Shown: positions 24,966 to 33,789 of the stretch, one piece after another
How positions within the stretch are numbered: the first letter of the stretch is position 1
Layout of the letters: every line of letters begins with the position of its first letter
NCBI GenBank assembly: GCA_020847445.1
Contig: JADLBY010000117.1
Span: 1 to 39,308, forward strand
DNA: 39,308 nt
DNA from: Sphingomonadaceae bacterium
GTDB taxonomy: Bacteria > Pseudomonadota > Alphaproteobacteria > Sphingomonadales > Sphingomonadaceae
Reading direction: 5' to 3'
Position numbers and translations under genes: made by a program
Notes under the pieces: generated by a model
Told to the model about the DNA's origin: nothing
The model's input: the letters and a program-made list of their open reading frames with translations, nothing else
Databases searched by the model: none

Positions 24966-25438
24966 TCGACCGGATTTGACTGCAGCTGGATGTAATTCTG
25001 GATGCCCATCTGGTCGATCAGTTCGATCTGCGTTTCCAGCGTATCGACATGCTCTTCCTCGCTTCCGAGGATTTCGGCAAACAGATCGCGGCTGACATAG
25101 TCGCGCACCTTTTCGCAATGCTCGATCGCGTCCTTGAGCAGCGGAATCGCCTCATGCTCCAGCTCCAGGTCGGCACGGAGAATTTCCTCCACGGTTTCGC
25201 CGATTTTCAGCCGGCCGAGCATCTGGAAATTGGGCAGCCCTTCGAGGAACAGGATGCGTTCCGCCAGCTTGTCGGCATGCTTCATCTCGTCGATCGATTC
25301 ATGCCGTTCGAGCGCGGCAAGCTTTGCCACGCCCATATTGTCGAGCAGCCGGTAGTGCAGCCAATATTGGTTGATCGCCGTCAGCTCGTTCTTCAGCGCG
25401 TCGTTCAGAAATTCGATGACCTTGCTGTCGCCCTTCAT
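24959..25438 (-). CDS. bfr: Bacterioferritin
   Basis: Bacterioferritin is the 24-subunit, haem-containing iron-storage protein. The protein has 159 residues, the normal length. The ferroxidase ligands Glu18, Glu51, His54, Glu94, Glu127 and His130 are all in place, and the haem-ligating Met52 is present. I chose ATG 25438 because CAGGAGAAC stands just upstream and it gives the family N-terminus [12 protein letters not shown]; a longer frame upstream has no support. It is downstream of bfd on the same strand after 112 bp, the usual storage-and-release pair. Confidence 0.97.
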   Translation of the reverse strand: MKGDSKVIEFLNDALKNELTAINQYWLHYRLLDNMGVAKLAALERHESIDEMKHADKLAERILFLEGLPNFQMLGRLKIGETVEEILRADLELEHEAIPLLKDAIEHCEKVRDYVSRDLFAEILGSEEEHVDTLETQIELIDQMGIQNYIQLQSNPVEG

Positions 25439-25550
25439 GGCCGTTCTCCTGATTTGCGATGTGCGCAGGATAGGCCGGTGGCGCGCTTTCTGAAAGCGGG
25501 AAAAGCCCCTATATCCGGCGCTGATACAATTCGACAAGCTTGCGCTATTG

Positions 25551-25721
25551 CTAGGCGGTCGCAGGTTTGACGCTGATTATGTCCTTCGCAAAGGACAGGC
25601 ATTGCCCGCATTTGGGTTTGCGGCCGAGGCGGGCATAGACTTCGGACGGCCGCTCGCTGCCGCAGCGCACGGCTTCGCGCAGATCCTTTTCCCTGATGGC
25701 ATTGCACACGCAAACGATCAT
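25551..25721 (-). CDS. bfd: Bacterioferritin-associated [2Fe-2S] ferredoxin
   Basis: Bfd reduces the bacterioferritin core to release iron. The protein has 56 residues. The cluster ligands Cys4, Cys6, Cys38 and Cys41 follow the C-x-C...C-x2-C pattern ([11 protein letters not shown] and KPKCGQC). I start it at ATG 25721 because the family begins MIVCVCN; the longer reading to 25763 runs into the promoter region. It is expected to be expressed under iron limitation, and AT-rich dyads lie directly upstream (25738-25766). Confidence 0.93.
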   Translation of the reverse strand: MIVCVCNAIREKDLREAVRCGSERPSEVYARLGRKPKCGQCLSFAKDIISVKPATA

Positions 25722-25737
25722 GGCTTCGCGATTAGCG

Positions 25738-25766
25738 TTAATGCGAATTGGTTGCAATAGCAATTG
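25738..25766. promoter_or_regulatory. AT-rich dyads upstream of bfd, possible iron-responsive operator
   Basis: On the minus strand, TTGCTATTGCAA (dyad TTGC/GCAA) and TTGCAACCAATTCGCATTAA stand just upstream of bfd. TGC...GCA-type dyads with an AT core resemble alphaproteobacterial Fur-family sites. The match is loose; the evidence is position plus composition. Confidence 0.3.
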
Positions 25767-25778
25767 TGCGGCGGCGAA

Positions 25779-27014
25779 TTATTTCCTGAACGGCTGCAGG
25801 CTGCCCCGCGCCAGGCTGCGCCACAGCCATTCGAGCGGACCATAATGGAACCGCGCGAGCCAGGGCCTGGACCAGAGCAGCATCAGCGCCCAGGCACCGA
25901 AGACGAAAAACCACAGGCTGGCCCGGCCGAGCTGGTTGTAGAGGCCAAGACCATAGCCATAGAAGATGGTCGACATCAGGATGCTCGTGCCCAGATAGTT
26001 GGTGAAGGCGGCCTGCCCTGCGGCGGCCACGCGGCCGATCAGCCCGGATGCAGCCCTGTCCTTGATCAACAGGATCAGCAGCGATGCATAGCCGATCGTC
26101 ATCAGCAGCCGGGGGACCATGCTCCAGGCAAGAAAACCGGCCAGCGTCGTGATCATGTCAAAGCCCGTCGCGGCAATCCAGAGCCCCAGTGCAGCCGAAA
26201 TCGCCACGCCCGGCAGCAGCAGCTTCCGCGCCCAGCCGACATAGTCGGCCCGCGCCCATTCGCCGGTCAGGAAACCATTTTTCTTGAGCGCCATGCCGAG
26301 CATCATCAACGGCAATGTCTCGCTGATCGATTGCGGGACGAGCGCCAGCAGATGTACCACCTCGTTCCAGCGCCGGGCGACAATCCCGGCATAGCCGCCC
26401 GCATAGGCGGCGATTTCCTCGCTGGCGTCAAGGCTGAGCTGCGGGTCGGCAAGCACTTCCTGATAGCGCTTTACCGTTTCGGCGTCCGCCCCGGGCAGCG
26501 AGGCCGCGAACTGCAGATATTGCAGACCGCCAAATTGCAGCGCGTACAGCAGAAAACCCAGGCCATAGATGATCAGCGCCCATATGATCAGCCGCCGGGC
26601 CTCCCATTTGTGGAACAGATAGGCGATGCAGCCGATCACCGCGTAGAGGAACAATATGTCGCCCCACCAGATGAAGAGATAATGGGCAAAGCCGAACAGC
26701 AGCAGCCAGAACATCCGTGCATAATGCACCCGGGCGGGGCTTTCCCCCTTGGCCTGGGCGCGCCCGATGATCAGCGCCATGCTCGCCCCGAACAGCAGCG
26801 AGAACAGCCCGCGCATCTTGCCGTCGATGAAGATGAAGGAAAAAAGCCAGCTCGCCCTGTCGGCGAAACTGTCTCCCCCATAGGTTCCGGGCGCGACATA
26901 GGCCCATTCGGGCAGGGCAAAGGCGACGATATTCATCGCCAATATTCCCATCACGGCAAAGCCGCGCAGCGCGTCGAGCGTGATGTGGCGGGCGGCAAGC
27001 GCTTGTCCGGACAT
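25779..27014 (-). CDS. DUF418-family polytopic membrane protein
   Basis: The protein has 411 residues and about ten membrane segments. It begins with the DUF418 (YeiB-type) hallmark RHITLDALRGFAVMGILAMN, then LFSLLFGASMALI, and has the later FTNYLGTSILMSTIFYGYGLG followed by the C-terminal FHYGPLEWLWRSL. The family is related to membrane acyltransferases and heparan N-acetyltransferases, but its substrate is unknown. An exact 7-bp inverted repeat lies in its leader (27028-27049), which suggests control by a TetR- or MarR-like repressor located elsewhere. It is divergent from coq4. Confidence 0.88.
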   Translation of the reverse strand: MSGQALAARHITLDALRGFAVMGILAMNIVAFALPEWAYVAPGTYGGDSFADRASWLFSFIFIDGKMRGLFSLLFGASMALIIGRAQAKGESPARVHYARMFWLLLFGFAHYLFIWWGDILFLYAVIGCIAYLFHKWEARRLIIWALIIYGLGFLLYALQFGGLQYLQFAASLPGADAETVKRYQEVLADPQLSLDASEEIAAYAGGYAGIVARRWNEVVHLLALVPQSISETLPLMMLGMALKKNGFLTGEWARADYVGWARKLLLPGVAISAALGLWIAATGFDMITTLAGFLAWSMVPRLLMTIGYASLLILLIKDRAASGLIGRVAAAGQAAFTNYLGTSILMSTIFYGYGLGLYNQLGRASLWFFVFGAWALMLLWSRPWLARFHYGPLEWLWRSLARGSLQPFRK

Positions 27015-27027
27015 GATTTTCCTCTCC

Positions 27028-27049
27028 CTGTATTAGATGGTCAATACAG
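27028..27049. promoter_or_regulatory. Palindromic operator upstream of the DUF418 gene
   Basis: CTGTATT (27028-27034) and AATACAG (27043-27049) are exact reverse complements around eight bases. On the minus strand the site includes TTGACC, a possible -35, and ends about 13 bases before the DUF418 start, so a bound repressor would block transcription or early elongation. Confidence 0.6.
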
Positions 27050-27150
27050 TTTTGTGGGCAAAGCGTCCAGTCGCTATTGATAGTGATTCGCCAAGCTGTT
27101 ATTAACACTGATGTCGGTAAGACATCCGTAACCGTCCATATATAGGTAAG

Positions 27151-27945
27151 ATGTTCATGTATCAGGCAATTCCCCTTTGCGATCCCGCCCGCACCGATTC
27201 GGGTTTCCGCCCCATGAAGGCGCTGCACCATTTCCGTAAGCTGATCGCCGACAAGGAAGACACCGAACAGGTCTTCCATATTATCGAAGCATTGCGCGAT
27301 CATCGCTTCGCCCGTTCGGTCGAGCATTTCTTTGCGACCGCCACCGGACGGCAGGTGCTTGAGAAGAATGAATATCTGCCGCATCTGCTCGACGATCATG
27401 CCCGGCTGCGCAAATTCCCGATGGGCAGCGTCGCCCATGCCTATTGCGACTTCATGGAAAAAGAGGGGCTGACCGCACAGGGGCTGGTCGACGAATTCGA
27501 CAAATTCCAGAGCGGCAAGCCGCGCTATGATGACATGCTCGAACGGTACAGCAACCGCTTGCGCGACACGCACGACCTGTTCCACGTCCTCACCGGCTAT
27601 GGCCGCGATGCGCTTGGCGAACAATGTGTCCTGGCCTTTTCCTACAGCCTGAATCCCAGCTGGGGGGTGTTGTTCCTCGCATGGGCAGGCGCGCGCGAAC
27701 TCAAGAAAACGGTTGCAACCGACGCGCCGATCTATGCCGCAGTGCGCGAGGGACAGCGTCTGGGCCGCCTCGCGAAAAGCCCCGCGCATCAGGATATAGA
27801 GGTGTTGCTCAGCCTGCCGCTGGCCGAAGCGCGCAAGCAGCTGAATATCGGTGAGCCGCTGACCTATCAGCGCGCGCATGCGATCATGCGGGGCGAAGGC
27901 ATCGACCCCTATGACCTGTTGGGGACGCAGAAAGCGGCGGCCTAG
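27151..27945 (+). CDS. coq4: Coq4-family ubiquinone biosynthesis protein
   Basis: Coq4 is needed for ubiquinone synthesis in mitochondria and in some alphaproteobacteria, where it may act in C1 decarboxylation-hydroxylation of the ring or organise the enzyme complex. The protein has 264 residues. It holds the Coq4 metal motif: His141-Asp142-x2-His145 and Glu157 in THDLFHVLTGYGRDALGE. Other segments are GSVAHAYCDFMEKEGL and the C-terminal RAHAIMRGEGIDPYDLLG. ATG 27151 and ATG 27157 are both possible; AGGTAAG just upstream fits the second better by spacing. Its 3' end is followed by nested hairpins before the convergent purL. Confidence 0.9.
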   Translation: MFMYQAIPLCDPARTDSGFRPMKALHHFRKLIADKEDTEQVFHIIEALRDHRFARSVEHFFATATGRQVLEKNEYLPHLLDDHARLRKFPMGSVAHAYCDFMEKEGLTAQGLVDEFDKFQSGKPRYDDMLERYSNRLRDTHDLFHVLTGYGRDALGEQCVLAFSYSLNPSWGVLFLAWAGARELKKTVATDAPIYAAVREGQRLGRLAKSPAHQDIEVLLSLPLAEARKQLNIGEPLTYQRAHAIMRGEGIDPYDLLGTQKAAA

Positions 27946-27995
27946 GGCGGATCGCCATAGGCGCGCTTTCAGCGCGCAAGACGGGCAGAAGAGAA

Positions 27996-28056
27996 GCGGG
28001 AAGCGCTTGTGCTGATCCAAAGGCGCAGGTCAGCACCTGCCCTTTTTGCTTCCCGC
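27996..28056 (+). terminator. Nested stem-loop after coq4
   Basis: An outer stem GCGGGAAGC/GCTTCCCGC (27996-28004 with 28048-28056) encloses an inner stem GTGCTGA/TCAGCAC. CTTTT and a later TTTT follow the outer stem on the plus strand. A separate GCGCGC-TTTCA-GCGCGC hairpin precedes it at 27961-27977. It probably separates the convergent coq4 and purL transcripts. Confidence 0.55.
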
Positions 28057-28120
28057 CTTTTCGGCATTTTGCTGTCTGCGGCAGATGCCTGTCGCGCAAC
28101 CACCCCGTCTGCAGGCAATG

Positions 28121-30325
28121 TCAGCCTTCCATCCAGTCGCTGAAAAAGCTCTCATGCGCGGCGCGCAGATCGGTGAGCGATACCACCGAGCCGTTGACGC
28201 GGATGGCATCGCCGCCGGTGGTGCCGACCGGTTCGAACGGCACTTTTTCGGGGTCGAGCGGCTTGTCGGCGGGGAAGGTGACCAGATAGCGCGCCTGGCC
28301 TTCGTTGAAGGCAAAGGCGGTGTCCATCGCCTGCAATTCGGCACCGATGCCGCCCGCCAGCGCCATTTCCGCAATCGCGATCAGCAGCCCGCCGTCCGCA
28401 ATATCGTGCACTGCGCTGACCGCGCCGTCGGCAATCAGCTGGCGGACGATATCGCCGTTCAATTTCTCATCAGCCAGATCGACATGCGGCGGATCGCCTT
28501 CTTCGCGGCCATGGATTTCGCGCAGCCATAGCGACTGGCCAATTTCCGGATGTTTTGGGCCTATCAGCGCAATGGTTTCGCCCCCGGCCTTGAAAGCGAT
28601 GGTCGCCATATTGGCTACATCGTCGAGCAGGCCGACGCCGCCGATCGCGGGCGTGGGCAGGATCGCGCTGCCGCCGCCGGTCGCCTTGCTTTCGTTATAG
28701 AGCGAAACATTGCCCGACACGATCGGGTAATCGAGCGCGCGGCAGGCATCCCCCATGCCTTCGAGCGCGCCGACAAATTGCGCCATGATCTCGGGGCGCT
28801 GCGGATTGGCGAAGTTGAGGCAGTTGGTGATGGCGAGCGGTGTCGCGCCGACCGCGCAGATGTTGCGCCAGGTCTCGGCGACTGCCTGTTTGCCGCCTTC
28901 ATAGGGGTTGGCATAGACATAGCGCGGGGTGCAGTCGGTCGACATGGCGAGCGCCTTTTGATGCCCGTGCACCCGCACCACCGCCGCATCGCCACCCGAT
29001 TTCTGCGCGGTGTCGGCACCGACCTGGCTGTCATATTGCTGCCAGATCCAGGCGCGCGAGGCGAGGTCGGGCGAGGCCATCAGCTTCAGCAAATCCGCGC
29101 CGATGTCGGCGCTTTCGGGGATGTCACCCAGCGGCGGCACATTGGCCCATGCCTTGTAATCCTCGCGGCTCAGCGCTGGGCGATCATATTGCGGCGCATC
29201 GTCGGCGAGCGGCCCGAGCGGAATATCGCACACCACCTCACCATTCCATTCGAGCACCATATGACCCCCGTCGGCCAGGGCTTCGGTGACTTCGCCGATC
29301 ACCGCGAAATCGAGCTCCCATTTGCGGAAGATCGCCTCGGCCATCGGCTCCTTGCCCGGCTTCAGCACCATCAGCATGCGTTCCTGCGATTCGGACAGCA
29401 TCATTTCATAGGGCGTCATGCCGGTTTCGCGCTGCGGCACCTTGTTCATGTCGAGCCTTATGCCGCAGCCGCCCTTCGACGCCATTTCGACGCTGGAGGA
29501 GGTCAGCCCCGCCGCGCCCATATCCTGGATTGCGACGATCGCATCGGTCGCCATCAGTTCGAGGCAGGCCTCGATCAGCAGTTTCTCGGTAAAGGGATCG
29601 CCGACCTGCACGGTGAGGCGCTTTTCTTCCGCATCCTCGGCGAAATCGGCGCTCGCCATCGTCGCGCCGTGAATGCCGTCGCGCCCGGTCTTGCTGCCGA
29701 CATAGACGATCGGATTGCCCACACCGGTGGCCGCCGAATAGAAAATCCTGTCGGTATCGGCGACGCCCACCGTCATTGCGTTGACCAGGATGTTGCCGTC
29801 ATAGGCGCGGTGGAAATTGGTTTCGCCGCCCACCGTCGGCACGCCGACGCAATTGCCATAGCCGCCGATTCCGGCAACCACGCCCTGCACCAGATGCTTC
29901 ATCTTCGGATGATCGGGGCGGCCGAAACGCAGCGCGTTCATGTTTGCAACCGGCCGCGCGCCCATGGTGAACACGTCGCGCAATATGCCGCCGACGCCGG
30001 TCGCCGCACCCTGATAGGGTTCGATATAGCTGGGGTGGTTGTGCGACTCCATCTTGAAGATCGCCGCCTGCCCGTCGCCAATGTCGATCACGCCGGCATT
30101 CTCGCCCGGGCCGCAAATCACCCAGGGGGCCTCGGTCGGCAGTTTCTTCAGATGGATGCGCGAGCTTTTATAGCTGCAATGTTCCGACCACATCACCGAA
30201 AATATGCCGAGTTCGACCAGATTGGGCTCGCGCCCCAGCGCCTTCAGGATGCGCGCATATTCCTCTTCGTTGAGGCCGTGGTCGGCGACGGTTTGGGGGG
30301 TGATCTGGGAGGCGGTCTGGGTCAT
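28121..30325 (-). CDS. purL: Phosphoribosylformylglycinamidine synthase subunit PurL
   Basis: PurL is the ATP-dependent synthase of the fourth step of purine synthesis, working with PurQ and PurS in the small-subunit system. The protein has 734 residues, matching the small type. It shows [17 protein letters not shown], the nucleotide-binding [53 protein letters not shown], and the second-domain motifs [16 protein letters not shown] and [14 protein letters not shown] start at ATG 30325 ([13 protein letters not shown]), the usual N-terminus; a much longer in-frame reading upstream runs antisense-like through the neighbouring gene. It lies 29 bp after a YdjM-like gene on the same strand. Confidence 0.97.
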   Translation of the reverse strand: MTQTASQITPQTVADHGLNEEEYARILKALGREPNLVELGIFSVMWSEHCSYKSSRIHLKKLPTEAPWVICGPGENAGVIDIGDGQAAIFKMESHNHPSYIEPYQGAATGVGGILRDVFTMGARPVANMNALRFGRPDHPKMKHLVQGVVAGIGGYGNCVGVPTVGGETNFHRAYDGNILVNAMTVGVADTDRIFYSAATGVGNPIVYVGSKTGRDGIHGATMASADFAEDAEEKRLTVQVGDPFTEKLLIEACLELMATDAIVAIQDMGAAGLTSSSVEMASKGGCGIRLDMNKVPQRETGMTPYEMMLSESQERMLMVLKPGKEPMAEAIFRKWELDFAVIGEVTEALADGGHMVLEWNGEVVCDIPLGPLADDAPQYDRPALSREDYKAWANVPPLGDIPESADIGADLLKLMASPDLASRAWIWQQYDSQVGADTAQKSGGDAAVVRVHGHQKALAMSTDCTPRYVYANPYEGGKQAVAETWRNICAVGATPLAITNCLNFANPQRPEIMAQFVGALEGMGDACRALDYPIVSGNVSLYNESKATGGGSAILPTPAIGGVGLLDDVANMATIAFKAGGETIALIGPKHPEIGQSLWLREIHGREEGDPPHVDLADEKLNGDIVRQLIADGAVSAVHDIADGGLLIAIAEMALAGGIGAELQAMDTAFAFNEGQARYLVTFPADKPLDPEKVPFEPVGTTGGDAIRVNGSVVSLTDLRAAHESFFSDWMEG

Positions 30326-30354
30326 GCGCGGCGCTTTAGCGTTGCATGCCGCCT

Positions 30355-31005
30355 TTAGCCAGCCTGTTTGCGGCCTTCGCTGCGATAAACCCACCATGCC
30401 GCCAGCGTTGCCAGCGCATAAGCGAAAAAGGCGAGCAGGCTGGTTCCGGAAGTGACCGCTGTCTCCACTGGCCCGAACCAGTTGATCGCCTGCAAAAGGA
30501 GCAGGATAGCGGCCAATACCGCCAGCGGCACCGCTTTGGGCATTGCCACTTTGGCATATAGCCAGAGCGCGCCGAAGGTCAGGATCAGCTCGAACGGCAT
30601 TTCGATCATGGGATGGTTCCAAAGCCCCAGCCCCAGCTTGGGCGGGCTGCCCGCCAGCGTCAGGTCGGGCACATGCACCAGCAGGTCGAGAAACCAGTGC
30701 GACAAAACCACAAGAGCCGCGAGGATCGCCGCCGTCCGGTTCCTGCAAATCAGCGAAACCAGGCCGCCAAACAGGATGGCGAATATCGCCGACCCCAGCA
30801 GGCTGTGCGTATAGGGCATATGATAGAGGTCCATCGGGTTCATCACCGAAACCCCCGGCGTGAACCGCATCTTTTCGGCGCCCGTCAGCAACAGCGCGAA
30901 AAAGGCCCAGTCGACCAGCTGCGCGCCGATGAACAGCAACGGCAGGCTTGGTGCATCCTTGTGCCGCGCGGCGATCAGTGCGGGTGCAAAATGTCCGATA
31001 AACAT
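30355..31005 (-). CDS. YdjM/DUF457-like membrane protein
   Basis: The protein has 216 residues with five or six membrane segments. It starts [15 protein letters not shown] and has [15 protein letters not shown] and the [14 protein letters not shown] segment. Spaced His/Asp residues in membrane helices are typical of YdjM-type metal-dependent hydrolase-like proteins (LexA-regulated in E. coli). The catalytic role is unproven. ATG 31005 is chosen for its GGGGGA ribosome site. It probably is cotranscribed with purL downstream. No LexA box is visible in front of it here. Confidence 0.65.
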   Translation of the reverse strand: MFIGHFAPALIAARHKDAPSLPLLFIGAQLVDWAFFALLLTGAEKMRFTPGVSVMNPMDLYHMPYTHSLLGSAIFAILFGGLVSLICRNRTAAILAALVVLSHWFLDLLVHVPDLTLAGSPPKLGLGLWNHPMIEMPFELILTFGALWLYAKVAMPKAVPLAVLAAILLLLQAINWFGPVETAVTSGTSLLAFFAYALATLAAWWVYRSEGRKQAG

Positions 31006-31055
31006 GGCCTGTTCCCCCTGGGAGGAACCTAGCGTGGCGATTGCGTTGCGCAAGA

Positions 31056-31082
31056 AAAAGGGGCCGACACGCGACCCCTTTT
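31056..31082 (-). terminator. Rho-independent terminator of the MliC-like gene
   Basis: AAAAGGGG and CCCCTTTT (31056-31063 and 31075-31082) pair across eleven bases. Read on the minus strand the hairpin ends in CCCCTTTTTCTT, a good T-tract, just after the stop of the lipoprotein gene at 31105. The A-tract on the other side could allow use in both directions. Confidence 0.8.
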
Positions 31083-31104
31083 CCCGTTTCGAAAAGTGAA
31101 CGAC

Positions 31105-31533
31105 TCAGTTGCTTTTGCAGGTCTGGGCACCCTTGTCGGCAAGCTTGAGGTTGATCTGCTTGCCGCTGCCCGACAGCATGGTCGAACCATCGGCGGATTT
31201 CAGCGGGCCTGCAGCTGCCTCAGCCGCAGGCGCAGCAGCACCTTCGGCGGGCGCAGCGGGCTTTTCTGCGTTCACGCGAATGGCCGCAGCGGTCTTGTCG
31301 CCGACGCGGATGTCAGCGGCCTCGTTCTTGCCGAGAAAGTCGACATGCACGATGGTGTTGTCGGCACAGCGATAGGTGGTCTGCGCGGTGATGGCCGGGG
31401 GCAGTTCGACGGGTGCCGCAGGCGCTTCGGCGGTGGCCGCAGCTTCGCCTTCGGCAGCCGGGGTTTCGGACTTGTTGCATGCCGCAAGCGCCAGCATGGA
31501 CAACGGGGCGATAAGGAGAAGGTTTTTCTTCAT
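31105..31533 (-). CDS. MliC-like lipoprotein (possible C-type lysozyme inhibitor)
   Basis: The protein has 142 residues. A signal peptide ends in the lipobox LAA-Cys19. An Ala/Pro/Glu-rich linker of about 30 residues follows. The rest has [16 protein letters not shown], a short second Ala/Pro-rich stretch, and then [19 protein letters not shown] with a final Cys in AQTCKSN. The two Cys and the order of strands fit the MliC/PliC fold that inhibits lysozyme in the periplasm. The second Ala/Pro run inside the fold is unusual and lowers confidence in activity. Start ATG 31533 gives the classic [10 protein letters not shown]. It is divergent from xseB, with a 12-bp inverted repeat between them. 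Confidence 0.7.
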   Translation of the reverse strand: MKKNLLLIAPLSMLALAACNKSETPAAEGEAAATAEAPAAPVELPPAITAQTTYRCADNTIVHVDFLGKNEAADIRVGDKTAAAIRVNAEKPAAPAEGAAAPAAEAAAGPLKSADGSTMLSGSGKQINLKLADKGAQTCKSN

Positions 31534-31546
31534 AGGGCCTGACCTT

Positions 31547-31641
31547 GCCCCAGCTTTGCCGCAGCGGAAAGTAAAATCGGACTCTTTTCCCGACGAAGCG
31601 AAACGCTTGACCGGCAAGCCGCCGCGCGTCAAAGCTGGGGC
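31547..31641. repeat. 12-bp perfect inverted repeat framing a divergent promoter region
   Basis: GCCCCAGCTTTG (31547-31558) and its exact reverse complement CAAAGCTGGGGC (31630-31641) lie 71 bp apart. Each gene therefore has CAAAGCTGGGGC in its own leader in the same orientation: directly touching the xseB ATG, and 13 bp before the MliC-like ATG. The GGGG may serve as ribosome site for xseB. Confidence 0.75.
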
Positions 31642-31881
31642 ATGTCGACCGATACCCCGCAACCCAGTTTTGAAGATGCGCTGAAGGCGCTCGAAGAGAT
31701 AGTCCGCAAGCTGGAAAGCGGCGAAGCGTCGCTCGACGAATCGATCGCGCTTTATGAACAGGGCAGCAAGTTGCGCACCCTGTGCCAGGCACGGCTGGAT
31801 TCGGCGCAGGCCCGCATTGAACAGATTGTTCTTGGTGCCGACGGGACGCCATCCGGCACACGCCCGTTCGACGCGGACTGA
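31642..31881 (+). CDS. xseB: Exodeoxyribonuclease VII small subunit
   Basis: XseB forms with XseA the nuclease that trims single-stranded DNA. The protein has 79 residues, the usual length. It carries the family signature FEDALKALEEIVRKLESGE then SLDESIALYEQGSKLRTLCQ, two helices that bind the XseA arm. The xseB-ispA pairing is widespread. Its ATG directly follows the GGGGC of the inverted repeat; no other ribosome site is evident. The large subunit is not in this window. Confidence 0.95.
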   Translation: MSTDTPQPSFEDALKALEEIVRKLESGEASLDESIALYEQGSKLRTLCQARLDSAQARIEQIVLGADGTPSGTRPFDAD

Positions 31882-31884
31882 ACA

Positions 31885-32787
31885 TTGACACAGCCCCCGG
31901 CCCTGTCGTTGAACGACGCAATCGAACAGGTTGCCGGCGACGTGGACCGGCTGTTCGACAGCCTGCTCACCATTCCCGACGATGCCCGCGAACGATTGTT
32001 CGAAGCGATGCGCCATGCCGCCATTGGCGGCGGCAAGCGGCTTCGACCATTGCTCGTCGTGGCAACCGCCAATATCTTCAATGTGGCGCGCAGCTATGCC
32101 GTGCGTGCGGGTACGGCGGTGGAATCGATGCATGTCTATTCGCTGGTGCATGACGACCTGCCCTGCATGGACGATGACGATCTGCGCCGCGGCAAGCCGA
32201 CGGTGCACAAGGCCTTTGACGAAGCGACGGCGGTGCTGGCCGGGGACTCGCTGCACGCGCTCGCCTTCGAGATTCTGGCCGATCCGGCGACCCATCCCGA
32301 TCCTTTCACCCGCAGCGAGCTGATGGCGACGCTGGCAAAGGCCAGCGGCTCCGACGGCATGGCAGGCGGGCAAATGATGGATCTCGAAGCCGAGAAATCG
32401 AGTTTCGACCTGCCCACCGTCACGCGGCTGCAGGCGCTGAAAACGGGTGCGTTGATCGCCGCCAGCGTCGAAATGGGTGCGATACTGGGCCATGTGCCGC
32501 CCGAAGGGCGCACGCATTTGCGCGGCTATGCGCGCGACATCGGGCTCGCTTTCCAGATTGTCGATGACATCATGGACGTCGAAGGCGACGAACTGCTGGC
32601 AGGCAAGGCGCTGCACAAGGATGCCGATGCCGGCAAGGCGACCTTTGTGTCGCTGATGGGGCTGGACCGGGCGAAGCAGCAGGCGGAAATGCTGGTAAAT
32701 CAATCGGTCAGCCATCTGGCGGGCTATGGGCAAGAGGCCGATCTGCTGCGCGCCATTGCCCGTTATGTGCTCGAACGGGATCGCTAG
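31885..32787 (+). CDS. ispA: Farnesyl diphosphate synthase
   Basis: IspA condenses isopentenyl diphosphate with dimethylallyl and geranyl diphosphate to give farnesyl diphosphate, precursor of ubiquinone, undecaprenyl phosphate and carotenoids. The protein has 300 residues. It shows GGGKRLRPLL, the first Asp-rich motif DDLPCMDDDDLRRGKPT and the second motif DDIMD (normally DDILD). GDSLHALAFEIL and GMAGGQMMDLEAE also fit. The start is TTG 31885, three bases after the xseB stop, without a strong ribosome site of its own, which suggests translational coupling. Confidence 0.95.
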   Translation: MTQPPALSLNDAIEQVAGDVDRLFDSLLTIPDDARERLFEAMRHAAIGGGKRLRPLLVVATANIFNVARSYAVRAGTAVESMHVYSLVHDDLPCMDDDDLRRGKPTVHKAFDEATAVLAGDSLHALAFEILADPATHPDPFTRSELMATLAKASGSDGMAGGQMMDLEAEKSSFDLPTVTRLQALKTGALIAASVEMGAILGHVPPEGRTHLRGYARDIGLAFQIVDDIMDVEGDELLAGKALHKDADAGKATFVSLMGLDRAKQQAEMLVNQSVSHLAGYGQEADLLRAIARYVLERDR

Positions 32788-32800
32788 GGGAGGAGAAGTC

Positions 32801-33307
32801 ATGAAGCGTATCGGCGTCTATCCGGGAACATTCGATCCGATCACCCTTGGCCATATGGATATCATCGCCCGCGGGGCAAAGCTGGTCGACGAACTGATCA
32901 TCGGCGTCACCACCAATATCGCCAAATCGCCGATGTTCGCCGATGATGAGCGGATCGCGATGGTCGAACGCGAAGTGGCCGGGATCGGCAATGGCAATAT
33001 CCGCGTGGTCGGGTTCAACTCGCTGCTGATGGACTTTGCCGAGGCGCAAGGCGCGGCGGTTGTCATCCGTGGCATTCGCGGCGTCACCGATTTCGAATAT
33101 GAATATCAATTGACCGGCATGAACCGGCAGTTGAACGCGCGTATCGAAACGGTGTTCCTGATGGCCGATGTATCGCTGCAGCCCATTGCCAGCCGCCTGG
33201 TCAAGGAAATTGCGGTTTATGGCGGCAATATCGCCAAATTCGTTACGCCGACGGTGCGCGACGAGGTTGTCGCGCGGGTTGCCGAATCGGCCAGCCGCAG
33301 CGCTTAA
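32801..33307 (+). CDS. coaD: Phosphopantetheine adenylyltransferase
   Basis: CoaD transfers AMP from ATP to 4'-phosphopantetheine, the penultimate step to CoA. The protein has 168 residues. It has the nucleotidyltransferase motif GTFDPITLGH, RGIRGVTDFEYEYQL and a C-terminal IASRLVKEIAVYGG stretch that corresponds to the ISSxxVKE motif. AGGAGAAG stands before ATG 32801. It follows ispA by 13 bp in the same operon. Its TAA overlaps the stop codon of the convergent DUF2721 gene in a shared TTAA. Confidence 0.96.
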   Translation: MKRIGVYPGTFDPITLGHMDIIARGAKLVDELIIGVTTNIAKSPMFADDERIAMVEREVAGIGNGNIRVVGFNSLLMDFAEAQGAAVVIRGIRGVTDFEYEYQLTGMNRQLNARIETVFLMADVSLQPIASRLVKEIAVYGGNIAKFVTPTVRDEVVARVAESASRSA

Positions 33308-33789
33308 TCGCCGCTGTCGGGCAGTTCCAGATATTCCTTGGGGATCTTGATGGCGTGGGTCGCGAGCGACACTTCGCGGACAAAGGCCACAAGCGCGGCC
33401 GCCAGCAGCACCAGGGCGACGATAAAGACCCCGACGACCAGCCCGACCGCTGAATAATCGGTCAGCCCCATCAGGAACAACAGGCCGATCATCACGCAGA
33501 CGCAAACCGCCGCCAGCACCGACAGCAGGATCGACCGGCCTACGATCCGCATCCGTTTTTCCAGCAGGCGCAGTTCCAGAACAAGATTCACCAGCGCCCT
33601 GCCGCTGACGTTCGCATGTCGTTCCTCAAGATGGCGCGAGCGGTCGACGATGCGCGACAGGCGGCCGGTCAGCACGTTCAGCAGGCTGCCCACCGCCACC
33701 AGCAGGAAGGCCGGCGTCAGCGCGGTCTGGACCACGCGGATGACCGCCTCCAGTTCGATGCTCCATTGGACATGCGCCAGCGGGTTCAA
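33304..33789 (-). CDS. DUF2721 membrane protein
   Basis: The protein has about 161 residues. It fits DUF2721: an N-terminal membrane segment (LTPAFLLVAVGSLLNVLTGR), a charged amphipathic helix with RIVDRSRHLEE and ELRLLEKRMRIVGRSI, then two closely spaced membrane helices and a short tail. The function of the family is unknown. The start is unusual: TTG at 33787-33789 overlaps the stop of the acyl-CoA synthetase upstream as TTGA, an analogue of the ATGA coupling. No in-frame ATG exists close by. The two genes are thus probably cotranslated. Its stop overlaps that of coaD. Confidence 0.75.
   Translation of the reverse strand: MNPLAHVQWSIELEAVIRVVQTALTPAFLLVAVGSLLNVLTGRLSRIVDRSRHLEERHANVSGRALVNLVLELRLLEKRMRIVGRSILLSVLAAVCVCVMIGLLFLMGLTDYSAVGLVVGVFIVALVLLAAALVAFVREVSLATHAIKIPKEYLELPDSGD

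Noticed and set aside
30326-30748. N-terminal extension of purL by 141 residues
   Set aside because: It overlaps the YdjM-like gene in another frame and precedes the conserved PurL start; no ribosome site supports it.
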